64,000 nt of DNA from Spirosoma endbachense (GCF_010233585.1 NZ_CP045997.1:4903284-4967283); one strand, 5' to 3'. Numbered from the stretch's first letter, positions 1-8,938 are shown. Notes: generated by a model not told the origin, from the letters alone. Program-made: numbers and translations.

Positions 1-1
1 G

Positions 2-2290
2 CAACCCGTTGTGCGGGCTGCGGTTGTGCTCGATTATGAGAAAAATACGACCGGCACCTATACTGACGATCAGGGCTATTTTTCGATAAAAGCCCGATCT
101 GGCCAGCATATCATCGTGGTTAGGAGCATCGGGTACGTCCCTTTCCGTACAACCCTTTATCTGCGCGAAAATAAGACGCTAAATGTACGCTTGCCATCGG
201 TATCCAGCCAGTTGGAAGAGGTCGTTGTCACCAGTAAAGGCTACGATCGAAATGTACGACAACCACTTCTGGGCGTTAGCCAGATTTCTATTCCTGCTCT
301 AAAAAAGATGCCCGCAGCGCTGGGTGAAGTCGATATTTTGCGTAGTCTGCAAATGCTCCCCGGTGTCACCAGCGTGGGAGAAGCGGCCAATGGGGTCAAC
401 ATTCGGGGTGGCACGACTGATCAGAACCTGATCCTCCTCGACGATACGCCCATTTTCAATCCGACCCACATGTTTGGGCTGTTTTCAGTTTTTCCGCCCG
501 ATGCCGTCGGTGGGCTTGATCTGTACAAAGGTAATGTACCGGCCCGCTACGGCGGACGGGCAGCATCGGTGCTCGACATTAGCCTGCGCAATCCTGATCT
601 GAATCAGTTTAAGCTTAGCGGTGGTGTTAGTCTTGTCTCAAATCGGCTGACGGTCGAGACGCCCATAATCAAAGGTAAACTGGCCCTGATGGTGTCGGGG
701 CGCGGAGCATTTAACGACTTTCTGCTGCGGCTGGTCTCGCCCCGGCTGGAAAATATTCGGGCTAAGTTCGGTGATGGTACGGCCAAACTATTTTGGCGGA
801 TAAACGACCGCAACACCATTACGGCTATGGGGTATTACAGTCAGGACTTGTTCCAGACCAATTTGTTGGGCAGTCTGGCCAATGTGAACTCGACTGCTAC
901 GCAATATGCCCAGCAAACCGCTAATGGAATGGTACGCTGGTTCCACGAATTCAATCCCCGGCTGAATCTGCAAACGACAGCGTTGGTGTCCCAATACATT
1001 CCTAAAATTTTATCTATTGAAGATAGTACCAACAACAAAGTCGTGCTGAAGCAATCGCTGCTGCAACGCCAGATCAAGTCGAACCTGAATTTTCAGCTGG
1101 AAAATCAGAAGCTGGAGATAGGCATAAGTGGCATCCAGTATCGACTTAACCCCGGCGAATTGATACCCGGTAGTAGCCCGGCTGTGAACTATCAGAAAAC
1201 CCCCAATGAAAATGCACTGGAACTAGCCATCCATGCCGAAGATGAGATCAGCGTGTCAGATCGGTTGGCTGTATCGGTTGGACTACGCTATTCGCACTTT
1301 TTGAGCCTTGGGCCGTCTGTTGTCCGTCGGTATGCCAGTGGCGAATCGGTCGATGCCACAACGGTCGTCGATTCAGTTCGTTACGAAGCTGGTCAGGTGA
1401 CCAGTCAATATGGCGGTTTGGAGCCTCGCTTAGGCTTACGTTATTCGTTGACGCCCAATGCTTCTATTAAAGTGGGCTATAATCTGATGCGGCAGTATTT
1501 ACAGGTGATTACGAATACAACGACCCCGTTGCCTACTGCCCGCTGGAAAACGTCCGACGCTCATATCCAGCCTCAGGTGAGCCAGCTATGGTCGGCCGGT
1601 TATTTCCAGAATTTCAAGAACAACATCTTTGAGTTATCGGCAGAGGTCTACTGGCGGAGTACGCAGCACGTGCTGGATTACAAGCCGGGCGCTGACTTTT
1701 TGCTACAACCGTATCCCGAAACGCAATTATTGCCTGGACGCAGCAAAGCGTACGGACTGGAGCTGATGATCGCCCGAAAAAAGGGAGAACTGACTGGCTG
1801 GATCAATTATACATTTTCACGAACGCTGAATCAGGTCAGTCAAGGGGTTGATTTTCAGCAGCAGATCAATAATGGTGACTGGTATCGGGCCAACTACGAC
1901 CGGCCTCACAGTTTGAACATGAGCCTGACGATCAATCAGGGCAAACACCACAGTTTTTCGTTCAACTTTGCCTATAGCACAGGACGACCTTATACGGCCC
2001 CCGAAGGGTTTATTCGCTATCAGGGCCGGACATACCCTTATTATGATGAGCGTAACCAGTATCGCTTACCTGACTATCACCGCCTGGATTTTGCCTGGAA
2101 CATCTACAATCCCAGTATGAAAAACCGGCGCTGGCAGAGCCACTGGACATTTACCGTGTATAATCTCTATGGTCGGAAGAATGTTTACTCGATTTTCTAT
2201 CGCACAGAGGGTCAGGGCACGAATCCGTATCGGCTAAGCATTTTTGGGGCACCAATCCCCAGTTTGACCTACAATTTTGAGTTTAAATAA
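2..2290 (+). CDS. TonB-dependent outer-membrane receptor with carboxypeptidase-like N-terminal domain (5' end missing)
   Basis: The frame is open from the first bases of the window, so the true start and signal peptide lie upstream; GTG at 11 is internal. The first ~70 residues are the end of a carboxypeptidase-regulatory-like beta domain (TYTDDQGYFSIKA) leading to LEEVVVTSKG. A plug domain follows (~95-200: DILRSLQMLPGV, GVNIRGG, LLDDTPIFNPTH), then a long beta-barrel ending in an aromatic-rich strand (SLTYNFEFK). It lacks the SusC YGSRA signature, so it is a plain TonB receptor rather than a SusC. It converges on the SCO/YHYH gene run; whether the two are linked cannot be told because the upstream side is missing. 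Confidence 0.85.
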   Translation, partial: QPVVRAAVVLDYEKNTTGTYTDDQGYFSIKARSGQHIIVVRSIGYVPFRTTLYLRENKTLNVRLPSVSSQLEEVVVTSKGYDRNVRQPLLGVSQISIPALKKMPAALGEVDILRSLQMLPGVTSVGEAANGVNIRGGTTDQNLILLDDTPIFNPTHMFGLFSVFPPDAVGGLDLYKGNVPARYGGRAASVLDISLRNPDLNQFKLSGGVSLVSNRLTVETPIIKGKLALMVSGRGAFNDFLLRLVSPRLENIRAKFGDGTAKLFWRINDRNTITAMGYYSQDLFQTNLLGSLANVNSTATQYAQQTANGMVRWFHEFNPRLNLQTTALVSQYIPKILSIEDSTNNKVVLKQSLLQRQIKSNLNFQLENQKLEIGISGIQYRLNPGELIPGSSPAVNYQKTPNENALELAIHAEDEISVSDRLAVSVGLRYSHFLSLGPSVVRRYASGESVDATTVVDSVRYEAGQVTSQYGGLEPRLGLRYSLTPNASIKVGYNLMRQYLQVITNTTTPLPTARWKTSDAHIQPQVSQLWSAGYFQNFKNNIFELSAEVYWRSTQHVLDYKPGADFLLQPYPETQLLPGRSKAYGLELMIARKKGELTGWINYTFSRTLNQVSQGVDFQQQINNGDWYRANYDRPHSLNMSLTINQGKHHSFSFNFAYSTGRPYTAPEGFIRYQGRTYPYYDERNQYRLPDYHRLDFAWNIYNPSMKNRRWQSHWTFTVYNLYGRKNVYSIFYRTEGQGTNPYRLSIFGAPIPSLTYNFEFK

Positions 2291-2373
2291 GTGGTTTATT
2301 TTCAACTGCAATCCGAAAAGCAGCTAAGCGCCTGATCGGTGTTTATCCTTAATGCGGCAATTAAAACGAGTTG

Positions 2374-3057
2374 CTATTCGCGCAGCAATGTAGTCATGTC
2401 GGCAATCAGTTTATCGACATCCAGCGGCAATGTTCCGTTATAAATACCCCTGATTCGGCGGTTCTGATCGACCAGAATCAGGTGCTCGGTATGCAGAAAC
2501 TCCGTTGAATCTTTGGTGAAGCCAATCGCTTCTTCGGCAAAATAAGAGCGCCGGGCTAGCTCATATAGTTTGCCGCGTTCGCCAGTCAATAGATGCCATT
2601 TGGTCGAAATAATGCCCTTATTAGCTGCATACTGGCGAAGCCGGGGAATCGAATCGAGCCAGGGCGTAACGCTGAATGATATGAGAGCGACCTTCGGTTC
2701 ATGCAGAAAGGTATCCTGAACGGCTTTGAGCAGGTTGGTCATCTTTGGGCAGATACTGGGGCAGGCCGTAAAAAAGAAATTCGCAACATAAATCTTATTC
2801 GCAACCGACTCTTGCGTGATCAACCTGTTCGTCTGGTCGTAGAAGGCGAAATCGGCGATGCGGTGCGGAATTTTCTGCTGAATATCAATCGGGTTGGTTA
2901 ACCAAACCGGCGTAAAATCAGGTGTGTTGTAGTACGGAACTGGCTCGGAAGCCAACGCCTGCTGGCGATCAGCTGTTTCGGCCGACTGGCACCCGATCAG
3001 ACACGCCAGTAAAACCGACACGCCATTAATGCGAAACAGCAATTGAATCCCAGACAT
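2374..3057 (-). CDS. SCO1/SenC family thioredoxin-fold lipoprotein
   Basis: The protein is 227 residues with a lipoprotein signal peptide (lipobox LIGC) and a SCO fold: CPSICP supplies the CxxxC pair and HTEH the conserved downstream His, the three copper ligands of SCO proteins. The family delivers copper to cytochrome oxidase CuA or acts as a thiol reductase at the membrane. I chose ATG 3057 because it gives a clean signal peptide; ATGs at 3087 and 3099 would lengthen the n-region. The start overlaps the end of the MORN-like gene by 32 bp, so it is the last gene of the sigma-headed run beginning at 5935. Confidence 0.85.
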   Translation of the reverse strand: MSGIQLLFRINGVSVLLACLIGCQSAETADRQQALASEPVPYYNTPDFTPVWLTNPIDIQQKIPHRIADFAFYDQTNRLITQESVANKIYVANFFFTACPSICPKMTNLLKAVQDTFLHEPKVALISFSVTPWLDSIPRLRQYAANKGIISTKWHLLTGERGKLYELARRSYFAEEAIGFTKDSTEFLHTEHLILVDQNRRIRGIYNGTLPLDVDKLIADMTTLLRE

Positions 3058-3622
3058 TGACACAGTTTTTAACACCCGTAAATCCATAATTCCGGCCATT
3101 GCGGGCCACGTAATTTGCCTTCAGACTACCTTCGGCAAACCACATCTTTTGTGAGCCGCTTTCCTGCCCGTTCTGATAATGCTTATCCTGAGCGGGTTGG
3201 CCGCTTTGATACCATTCCTGACAGCGACCTTCGTAGATATCGTTTCGAAAGTGATAGACGAAAGCCAATTTTCCCGATTCGAACCAGCCGCGTTGCTCGC
3301 CTTCCTGCCAGCCATTCTGGTAGTGCCGGATTTCTTTTTGCCGTTGATCGGCATACCAATATCGATGCAAACCTTCTGCTTGCCCCTCATAGAAAGCACC
3401 GACGAACGAAGTATCGCCGTCCGGCCAGAGTTGGTATTGCCAGCCGCTGAAAGGTTTACCGTTTAGCCATAACTGGCCCTCGTGCCGCTGCCAGCCCGCC
3501 GAGCCTGCCGATACAAATTGAGCCGGAATCGTACGATCTCGCGGGCTACAACCGAACAGGCTCAGCAACAGGCCTACTACTACCAATAAGGGATTATTGA
3601 GTAACCGTACCTGCCTTGCCAT
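3026..3622 (-). CDS. MORN/YwqK-like repeat lipoprotein
   Basis: A 198-residue protein starting MARQVRLLNN with a lipobox (LFGC). The mature part is a chain of ~22-residue repeats of the type GxxEGxxxxWYxxGxxxxxxxYxNG (for example GWQEGEQRGWFESGKL), typical of MORN-like proteins that databases often name 'YwqK family antitoxin'. The name does not establish toxin biology; the signal peptide argues for an envelope location. ATG 3622 is used because the frame upstream of it is only an out-of-frame shadow of the YHYH gene. It overlaps the YHYH gene by 29 bp and the SCO gene by 32 bp, which suggests translational coupling. Confidence 0.7.
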   Translation of the reverse strand: MARQVRLLNNPLLVVVGLLLSLFGCSPRDRTIPAQFVSAGSAGWQRHEGQLWLNGKPFSGWQYQLWPDGDTSFVGAFYEGQAEGLHRYWYADQRQKEIRHYQNGWQEGEQRGWFESGKLAFVYHFRNDIYEGRCQEWYQSGQPAQDKHYQNGQESGSQKMWFAEGSLKANYVARNGRNYGFTGVKNCVNVWDSIAVSH

Positions 3623-4421
3623 AAAAGCCGCTGCCGTTGAGATAGGGGTCTTCGGCGGTGATGTGATAGTGATAAATGCCGTTGGGGTAATCAGCGGTAG
3701 CGTGAGAATGGCCATGATAGCTGTCCAGATCAGCGTTTGTGACGGTTTTGCCGTTTTCCTGAGGGCCATAAACCGGAAATCCATCGAGCAGGAAGCCGAG
3801 TAGCGCATCTTTACCTTTGTTCTTTGTGAGGTAGGTCGGCTCGACGTGGTAATGATATTGCCCCTGCTGTTGTGGATGCCCGCCATACTGATCGAACCCG
3901 TTGATTTCATTGGTGAGAGCTGCTCTCATGGCTGCGTATTGATTAAAAAACGCCACGCCATTTAACGCAATACCGATGGAACCCAGTGGTGTTGCTGCAT
4001 GAGAAGCCTCTATCTGAGGGTTCATCGGGATTTTAAAAGTCAGGCTAAACTCGCTGATGGTATTTGGATTGGCCCCGAATTTGGTGTTGGTTCCATTGTA
4101 GGCTTCGTAGAGGCTGCTTTCCCACTGCGTGCCTTTGTAATAAGGGCTCTTGTGATCGGGTCGCCCCTTTGTTTTAATCACAATGTTTGTGCCTTCCACA
4201 TAAATCTCCGAGGCTCCGTAAATCTTTTTGTACACATCCGGTACACCCGTGCCAACGGACACGGTGCTAGTAGTCGTTCCTGTTGCGGTTGTCGAACTTG
4301 TCGTTCCTGTTGTCGTAGCGGGAGTAACCGTGTTGTCGCTTTTCTGGCAGGCAACAACTGTTATCAGGCCTAGTAGAAGAGTCAATCCGCCTGAAGCGGT
4401 GATTATTCGTAGTCGATTCAT
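3594..4421 (-). CDS. YHYH domain-containing lipoprotein
   Basis: About 275 residues. A lipoprotein signal (LLGLITVVAC) is followed by a Thr/Ser-rich linker and a domain with two His-rich signatures, GQYHYHVEPT and GIYHYHITAEDP, plus DSYHGHSH. These match the YHYH protein family, secreted proteins of unknown function whose repeated His motifs look suited to metal binding. ATG 4421 gives n-region MNRLR; ATG 4436 and GTG 4457 are in-frame alternatives. It sits between the Spy-like and MORN-like genes. The pairing with a SCO protein makes a copper role attractive, but that is inference. Confidence 0.75.
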   Translation of the reverse strand: MNRLRIITASGGLTLLLGLITVVACQKSDNTVTPATTTGTTSSTTATGTTTSTVSVGTGVPDVYKKIYGASEIYVEGTNIVIKTKGRPDHKSPYYKGTQWESSLYEAYNGTNTKFGANPNTISEFSLTFKIPMNPQIEASHAATPLGSIGIALNGVAFFNQYAAMRAALTNEINGFDQYGGHPQQQGQYHYHVEPTYLTKNKGKDALLGFLLDGFPVYGPQENGKTVTNADLDSYHGHSHATADYPNGIYHYHITAEDPYLNGSGFYGKAGTVTQ

Positions 4422-4468
4422 ACGATTGGTGATCATTTGCTGCTTAGACGACACCACCGAATCGATTC

Positions 4469-5014
4469 CTACGGCCGTGATGGAAAATTTTCTGGCGGGC
4501 CTTCCGGGCGACCTTCTGGTGGACCCTCACCGTTTGGTCGTGGTGGGCGTTGACGTCTGCCGAACAAGTGGGCCAGATCATCTACCAGTTTCGTAAAATA
4601 GGGTTGCTGGTCGGGTTGGCACAAGGCTTTTATTTGCTGGAAATGCGCAAAATTAAGTTCGGCGATTGACCGCTGATTGTCGGCTATCTGATGGCTAAGG
4701 GTATTTGCTCGTGCTGAATCGGGTTGAGTAGATGCCAGTAGTCCATAATAAGCGCGGAATAGCTGAACCGACTCCTGGTTCAGAACCCGCGTTTGCCGTT
4801 GGTGTTCCTGAACTAGCTGACGGTATTGTTGCTGCTGTTGCGTATCAAAATGCAGTCGCTCGATAATGAGCCTTGCCGGTCCATCGCCTTCGGGTGGTGG
4901 GCCTTGAGAAAGGGAAGACGACTGATCAGGCTTGAGCCATACAAAACCTATCGTAAGCAGATTGAGTAGAAGTAATCCGATAACAGCAAAGGTTAGTAAT
5001 TTTGTCCGCTCCAT
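4469..5014 (-). CDS. Spy/CpxP-like periplasmic sensor or chaperone, membrane-anchored
   Basis: The protein has 181 residues: an N-terminal membrane anchor (TFAVIGLLLLNLLTIGFVWL), then a helical Gln-rich domain (LHFDTQQQQQYRQLVQEHQ) and a Pro/Gly/Arg/Glu-rich tail. The layout and the LxxxQQQxYxxLxxEH spacing fit LTXXQ/heavy-metal-sensor proteins (Spy, CpxP, CnrX) that sense periplasmic metal or misfolding and act with an ECF sigma system. Its start overlaps the small membrane protein upstream by 22 bp, and the ECF sigma gene lies two genes upstream. A sensing role on this sigma factor is inferred. Confidence 0.65.
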   Translation of the reverse strand: MERTKLLTFAVIGLLLLNLLTIGFVWLKPDQSSSLSQGPPPEGDGPARLIIERLHFDTQQQQQYRQLVQEHQRQTRVLNQESVQLFRAYYGLLASTQPDSARANTLSHQIADNQRSIAELNFAHFQQIKALCQPDQQPYFTKLVDDLAHLFGRRQRPPRPNGEGPPEGRPEGPPENFPSRP

Positions 5015-5310
5015 AGGTTATAAGGTTGGTTGGAGGTCGGGTCGAGTTGCATATCCGTTATGACCGCATTTAACCCGGCGTTATCATCAGACGCTTTTTC
5101 TGACAGCCGACTTGTTGCCCGCCAGTTAAGTAATAACAAGAGGGCAAGTGAGGCAATAGTTAGCCATACCGTTCGGGCTGGTACATACACCACCGACGTT
5201 GCCAGGCGATTCCGGATTCTGGTGTACAGAAATGGACCCGGTTCTGCCCGTTCAATACCATCAGCACTAGCCAGTATATCGTTGATCCATTTATCTTTTT
5301 TAGGTTCCAT
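4993..5310 (-). CDS. Small membrane protein, probable anti-sigma-like partner of the ECF sigma factor
   Basis: A 105-residue protein: a ~50-residue cytosolic segment (INDILASADGIERAEPGPFL, then YTRIRNRL), one membrane helix (LTIASLALLLLLNW) and a short outer part. Small single-span proteins with an 'ILxSxDGIxRAEPxPFLYTRI' segment commonly follow ECF sigma genes in Bacteroidota and are taken as anti-sigma or sigma-associated proteins. No zinc-binding ZAS motif is visible. ATG 5310 (MEPKK) is preferred over the in-frame TTG at 5328. It begins 31 bp after the sigma gene. Confidence 0.55.
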   Translation of the reverse strand: MEPKKDKWINDILASADGIERAEPGPFLYTRIRNRLATSVVYVPARTVWLTIASLALLLLLNWRATSRLSEKASDDNAGLNAVITDMQLDPTSNQPYNLWSGQNY

Positions 5311-5341
5311 ACTTAGGTCAGACGACAAATCGTTTTGATTC

Positions 5342-5935
5342 CTACGGCTTCTGTAGGGTTTTATAGAAACCAGCCAATTGTTTTTTTAGGTTTTCGGTAG
5401 CCCGCTGCAACAATGACTCTACAGCGCCAACACTAACAACCATAACGCTGGCTGCTTCAGTATTACTCAATGCTTCAATTCTTGTTAGAATATAGGCCGT
5501 TTTTTGTTTGTCGGGGAGTTTATCGATCGCCTTAAACAACATAGCCGCATTCTCCTGATTTTCAAGAGCAACACCCGGATGAATGAAATCGGTGGGATGG
5601 TGCAACACCTCACCTGTGCTATGATCGAATAAACTGGTAAAAAAGGCAAAACGCTTCTGTCGCTTTTTCTGCTTCAGGAAATCGAGCGATTTATTAACCG
5701 TAATTCGATACAGCCAGGTTGTGATGTTGGCATCACCTTTAAATGCCTCAATGGCCCGAAACACCTCGACAAACACATCCTGGGTAATTTCTTCGGCGTC
5801 TTCGCGCGTGCGTACATAGCTAAGAGCCGTATTGAAAACACGACTTTTAGTGGCTTCGTAAAGTTGCCGGAAAGCCGATTCATTGCCTTGCCGGATGGGT
5901 TCGATCAGTAATGACAGGTCGGGCGAGGTGGGCAT
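5342..5935 (-). CDS. ECF-type RNA polymerase sigma factor
   Basis: A 197-residue sigma-70 family protein. Region 2 is clear (FRQLYEATKSRVFNTALSYV, DAEEITQDVFVEVFRAIEAF, NITTWLYRITVN) and region 4 shows LPDKQKTAYILTRIEALSNT with the helix-turn-helix VSVGAVESLLQRA. It probably heads the run that continues with the anti-sigma-like, Spy-like, YHYH, MORN and SCO genes. The APH-fold kinase gene ends 7 bp before this start, so transcription may also read in from upstream. No clear promoter is visible because that gap is only 7 bp. Confidence 0.9.
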   Translation of the reverse strand: MPTSPDLSLLIEPIRQGNESAFRQLYEATKSRVFNTALSYVRTREDAEEITQDVFVEVFRAIEAFKGDANITTWLYRITVNKSLDFLKQKKRQKRFAFFTSLFDHSTGEVLHHPTDFIHPGVALENQENAAMLFKAIDKLPDKQKTAYILTRIEALSNTEAASVMVVSVGAVESLLQRATENLKKQLAGFYKTLQKP

Positions 5936-5942
5936 TTGGGCA

Positions 5943-6983
5943 TCATATTCCCAGCGCTTTCAGGATTTTCTCCGCGTCAAATTTTTCAATAGAGGGAAAA
6001 TAGAGTTGGTATGCTTCGCGCTGGAGTTTGGTGGCATACGTACGATGGAAAAAATACCGCCCGTATTTAATGACGTAATTTAAGATGAAAAAGCGATAGG
6101 CTTCGGGCAGGAAGCGTATTTCATTCTCTGTCAGCGGATAAACCTTATGATACTCCTGCAAAAACAGCATAAAGCGGTCTTCCATCAGTGGCCCTATGAC
6201 GTAGCTGAATACGGTTCGATCGCCAACGTTGGAAACGACCCGGCTGAAGAAATAAAAATCCATCACCCGATAGCTGATCCGAAACCAGTCGTAATCCCAG
6301 CGAGAATATAGCTCAAGGTTGTCGGTTACCGAGAAATTGCCGATGTTCCAGTCCACAAAAACGGGCATGGTTTCAACCGTTTTGGCAACCAGTTTCTGCC
6401 GGTTTTCCAGAAAGAGATTACATTGTCTTTTTAGTTCGTCGACATGCATCCGATGCTCATACTGACCAGCCTCCGTTTCCAGCAAATCAAGTAAGTCCCA
6501 AACATCGGATCGTAACGTTTTCGACGAGTTGGGCAGAACCGTACTCACGCGTGAACAGGCCTTGTGAAACTTGGCGATCTGATTACCAAGCTTTCGGATG
6601 TGGTGTTCTTCCAGCCGCCGGGGTAGCTTATATTGACTCCGGATCGGATTGTAAAACACAACCCATGCATCCACAAAGCCATCTTTATGCCGGTAGGTAT
6701 AAACCTGACCATCACGTACCAGCGATTTGGCCAGCACATTCTCAAAAGGATAGAGTAGGTTGTTGGAGAGGGCGTGGATAATGCGGTGATCTTCTACAAA
6801 ATGCTCATACTTACCAAAATAGGAGAGTTTGGCAATGATACTGTCGCCATCTTCAAACGTAACTTTGAAAACGTGATTTGTAGAAACCTTGGCACTTATG
6901 TCCGTAATGGTATCAATCTGTACCGACGGATCGAAGCTGGCCCAAGCTTTTTTTATAATTGTGGGGTAATCGACTAGACGCAT
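5943..6983 (-). CDS. Aminoglycoside-phosphotransferase-fold (APH) kinase
   Basis: A 346-residue protein with an APH-like kinase layout. The N-lobe carries VFKVTFEDGDSIIAKLSY, where Lys in IAKL is the likely ATP-binding residue. The catalytic loop FVDWNIGNFSV is a variant of HxDxxxxN, with Trp-Asn where His-Asp variants are usual, and WDYDW acts as the DFG-like metal site. Substrate is unknown; relatives phosphorylate choline, homoserine, sugars or aminoglycosides. It follows a glutamine-synthetase-like gene across a 110-bp palindromic spacer and stops 7 bp before the sigma gene. Resistance is not implied by the fold. Confidence 0.65.
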   Translation of the reverse strand: MRLVDYPTIIKKAWASFDPSVQIDTITDISAKVSTNHVFKVTFEDGDSIIAKLSYFGKYEHFVEDHRIIHALSNNLLYPFENVLAKSLVRDGQVYTYRHKDGFVDAWVVFYNPIRSQYKLPRRLEEHHIRKLGNQIAKFHKACSRVSTVLPNSSKTLRSDVWDLLDLLETEAGQYEHRMHVDELKRQCNLFLENRQKLVAKTVETMPVFVDWNIGNFSVTDNLELYSRWDYDWFRISYRVMDFYFFSRVVSNVGDRTVFSYVIGPLMEDRFMLFLQEYHKVYPLTENEIRFLPEAYRFFILNYVIKYGRYFFHRTYATKLQREAYQLYFPSIEKFDAEKILKALGI

Positions 6984-7093
6984 GAAAAGTTTTCACCGGG
7001 CTGCCGGTGCAATTTTCAGTTCATGGTTTTTAGTTGTTCGTAGATTAATAGGTGACCACTAACCGTGAACTGAAAACCATGAACTAAAACCAG
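6984..7093. repeat. Stop-to-start palindromic spacer A
   Basis: This fills the whole gap between the GS-like stop (7094) and the kinase ATG (6983). An 18-bp pair (7018-7035 AGTTCATGGTTTTTAGTT with 7068-7085) forms a near-perfect dyad. Next to the kinase start lies a 37-bp block, 6985-7021, holding the small hairpin CACCGG-GCTG-CCGGTG; 32 of 37 positions match 16249-16285. Confidence 0.7.
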
Positions 7094-8464
7094 TTAAATA
7101 ATTTCGAAATATCGTTTTAATTCCCAATCACTGACCTGGCCGACATATTGCCGCCACTCCCAGTCACGTGTACGGGTGAAATGGTCAACAAATTCGGCAC
7201 CAAACAGTTCAGATGCAATGGGTGAATTTGCCATGGCTCGGGTGGCTTCTGATAAATTTGCCGGTAGGACACCGTGTTTTTTATCGGCGTATCCATTGCC
7301 CACAGAGGCTGGTATGTCGAGCGTTAGTTGATGCCGGATACCGTATAAACCAGAAGCCAATGCCGCAGCAATGGCCAGATACGGGTTTGAGTCAGAGCCC
7401 GAAACCCGGTGTTCGACGCGGGTATAGGCTTCTGTTCGGTTCAGCACCCGCAGTGCCGTTGTCCGGTTATCGACCGACCAGGTTACTGTTGTCGGAGCCC
7501 AGGCACCTTCTACCAGCCGTTTATAGCTGTTTATGGTTGGTGCAAACATGGGTGTTATGTGTGGCAGACAATGCAACTGGCCGGCAATGAATTGACTCAT
7601 CAGTTCGCTCATGCAGTTTGGCCGGGCCGGATCGTAGAACAGATTTTTGGTTTGTTCCGGATTCCAGAGACTTTGGTGGATGTGGCCGCTGCAACCGGGT
7701 AGATCGGCATTCCATTTGGCCATGAACGTAGCAACAAGCTCGTGTCGGTAAGCAATTTCCCGAACGGCTGTTTTGAATAAAATAGCTTTATCGGCTGCTT
7801 TGAGAACTTCATCGTGCATGATAGCCGCTTCGTATACGCCCGGTCCGGTTTCCGTATGGAGCCCTTCGAGCGGTATATCGAACTCACCCAGCAGATCGAA
7901 CAGGTCATGATAAAAAGCGCTTTCGAGCGAAGGACGAAGAATCGAGTAACCAAACATGCCCGGCGTTAGTGTTTCTAAATTCCGGAAGCCTTTTTGTTGC
8001 AGGCTCTGCGGAGTTTCCCGAAAGTTAAACCACTCAAATTCTTGTGAATATTCGGCATGAAAGCCCATTGTACCGCAATCGTGAGCAATCCGTTTCAGTA
8101 ACGATCGAGGGCAGGCCGCTAAATCGCTGCCCGGTTTGCCGTTGCCATCGGCGCTAAAGTCAGCCAGAAAGAATGGAATTCCATCCTCCCAGGGAACCTG
8201 CCGGAACGTAGCCAGATCGAGCCGGACCGGAGCGTCGGGATAGCCGGAATGCCAGCCCGTTGTGCGTCCATTGTCGTAGGGTGTATCGGATGAATCCCAG
8301 CCCCAGACAACATCACAGAATCCGTAACCATCAGCTAGGCCATCCAGAAATTTTTGTCGGCCAATGATTTTGCCCCGAAGCACACCGTCGATGTCGGCAA
8401 AGGCGAATTTGATTTTTTGTATATCGTTTTGTTCGATGAAGGAAATAATGTCTTGCTGATTCAT
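7094..8464 (-). CDS. Glutamine synthetase-like ligase (GlnA/PuuA/FluG superfamily)
   Basis: A 456-residue protein with the GS layout: an N-terminal beta-grasp domain (IQKIKFAFADIDGVLRGKII), the catalytic stretch HTETGPGVYEAAI, the ATP/glutamate loop DLPGCSGHIHQSLW and VDNRTTALRVL in place of the usual NRS-A-R-IP segment. Length fits type I GS and gamma-glutamylpolyamine or amine synthetases. The altered N-terminal segment (DIDGVLRG) and NRTT motif resemble the PuuA/FluG-like branch, which joins glutamate to amines other than ammonia. I therefore avoid the name glnA. An APH-fold kinase follows in the same direction. Confidence 0.8.
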   Translation of the reverse strand: MNQQDIISFIEQNDIQKIKFAFADIDGVLRGKIIGRQKFLDGLADGYGFCDVVWGWDSSDTPYDNGRTTGWHSGYPDAPVRLDLATFRQVPWEDGIPFFLADFSADGNGKPGSDLAACPRSLLKRIAHDCGTMGFHAEYSQEFEWFNFRETPQSLQQKGFRNLETLTPGMFGYSILRPSLESAFYHDLFDLLGEFDIPLEGLHTETGPGVYEAAIMHDEVLKAADKAILFKTAVREIAYRHELVATFMAKWNADLPGCSGHIHQSLWNPEQTKNLFYDPARPNCMSELMSQFIAGQLHCLPHITPMFAPTINSYKRLVEGAWAPTTVTWSVDNRTTALRVLNRTEAYTRVEHRVSGSDSNPYLAIAAALASGLYGIRHQLTLDIPASVGNGYADKKHGVLPANLSEATRAMANSPIASELFGAEFVDHFTRTRDWEWRQYVGQVSDWELKRYFEII

Positions 8465-8861
8465 GGCGTGTTGTCAATGGCAATGAGCAACTCAAAAGGC
8501 GCTGCCGGGGCGCGTAAGGTAGCAAAATCTATTAAGTTATTGGTTAACCAATTCTAATGCCATATTAGGTAATAACATTGTTCGGTGTAGCGGTGCAAAC
8601 TTATGTACTGGCCACCAAACAGATTGTTATATAGCATTTTAGGCATGAATAGTCGCGAAAGAAAGGTAGAATAAGAGAAAACTAAACGTATAGATCTGAT
8701 TTTTATAAAGGCTCCTGAAGCTCGTTAGGCAGTGCGATTTATAAAAACTGAGCCAGTTACACAAACACAAATCGTTCATCCGGATCGGTAGCAGTGCCAA
8801 GCTAAATCGAGCTTAACCTAAAATCGTGGCACCGTTACCGTTCCAGGTGAAAGCGCTGAAA
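8465..8861. other. 397-bp non-coding gap upstream of the GS-like gene
   Basis: I see no convincing gene on either strand. On the minus strand there is a possible -7 box, TAAGTTTG (8596-8603), for the GS-like gene, without a TTTG at the expected distance. Weak dyads such as GTGCCA/TGGCAC near 8795-8835 are present. Confidence 0.4.
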
Positions 8862-8896
8862 CAAAAACAGGCTGCCTATTTTTATAGGCAGCCTGT
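8862..8896 (-). terminator. Intrinsic terminator after the nucleoside transporter
   Basis: A perfect 13-bp stem (8867-8879 ACAGGCTGCCTAT with 8884-8896), a 4-nt loop and a run of A on the plus strand (8863-8867), which becomes a U tract in the minus transcript. Confidence 0.85.
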
Positions 8897-8938
8897 CTTA
8901 AAAAGAATGAATATCTGTGCTGATAAAATGCGTACGGA

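Noticed and set aside
3623..3910. Longer N-terminus for the MORN-like protein
   Set aside because: These ~96 codons are an alternative frame of the YHYH gene; a clean lipoprotein signal starts at ATG 3622.
4228..4596. Plus-strand frames opposite the YHYH gene
   Set aside because: The Val/Thr-rich translation mirrors the Thr-rich linker of the YHYH protein on the other strand.
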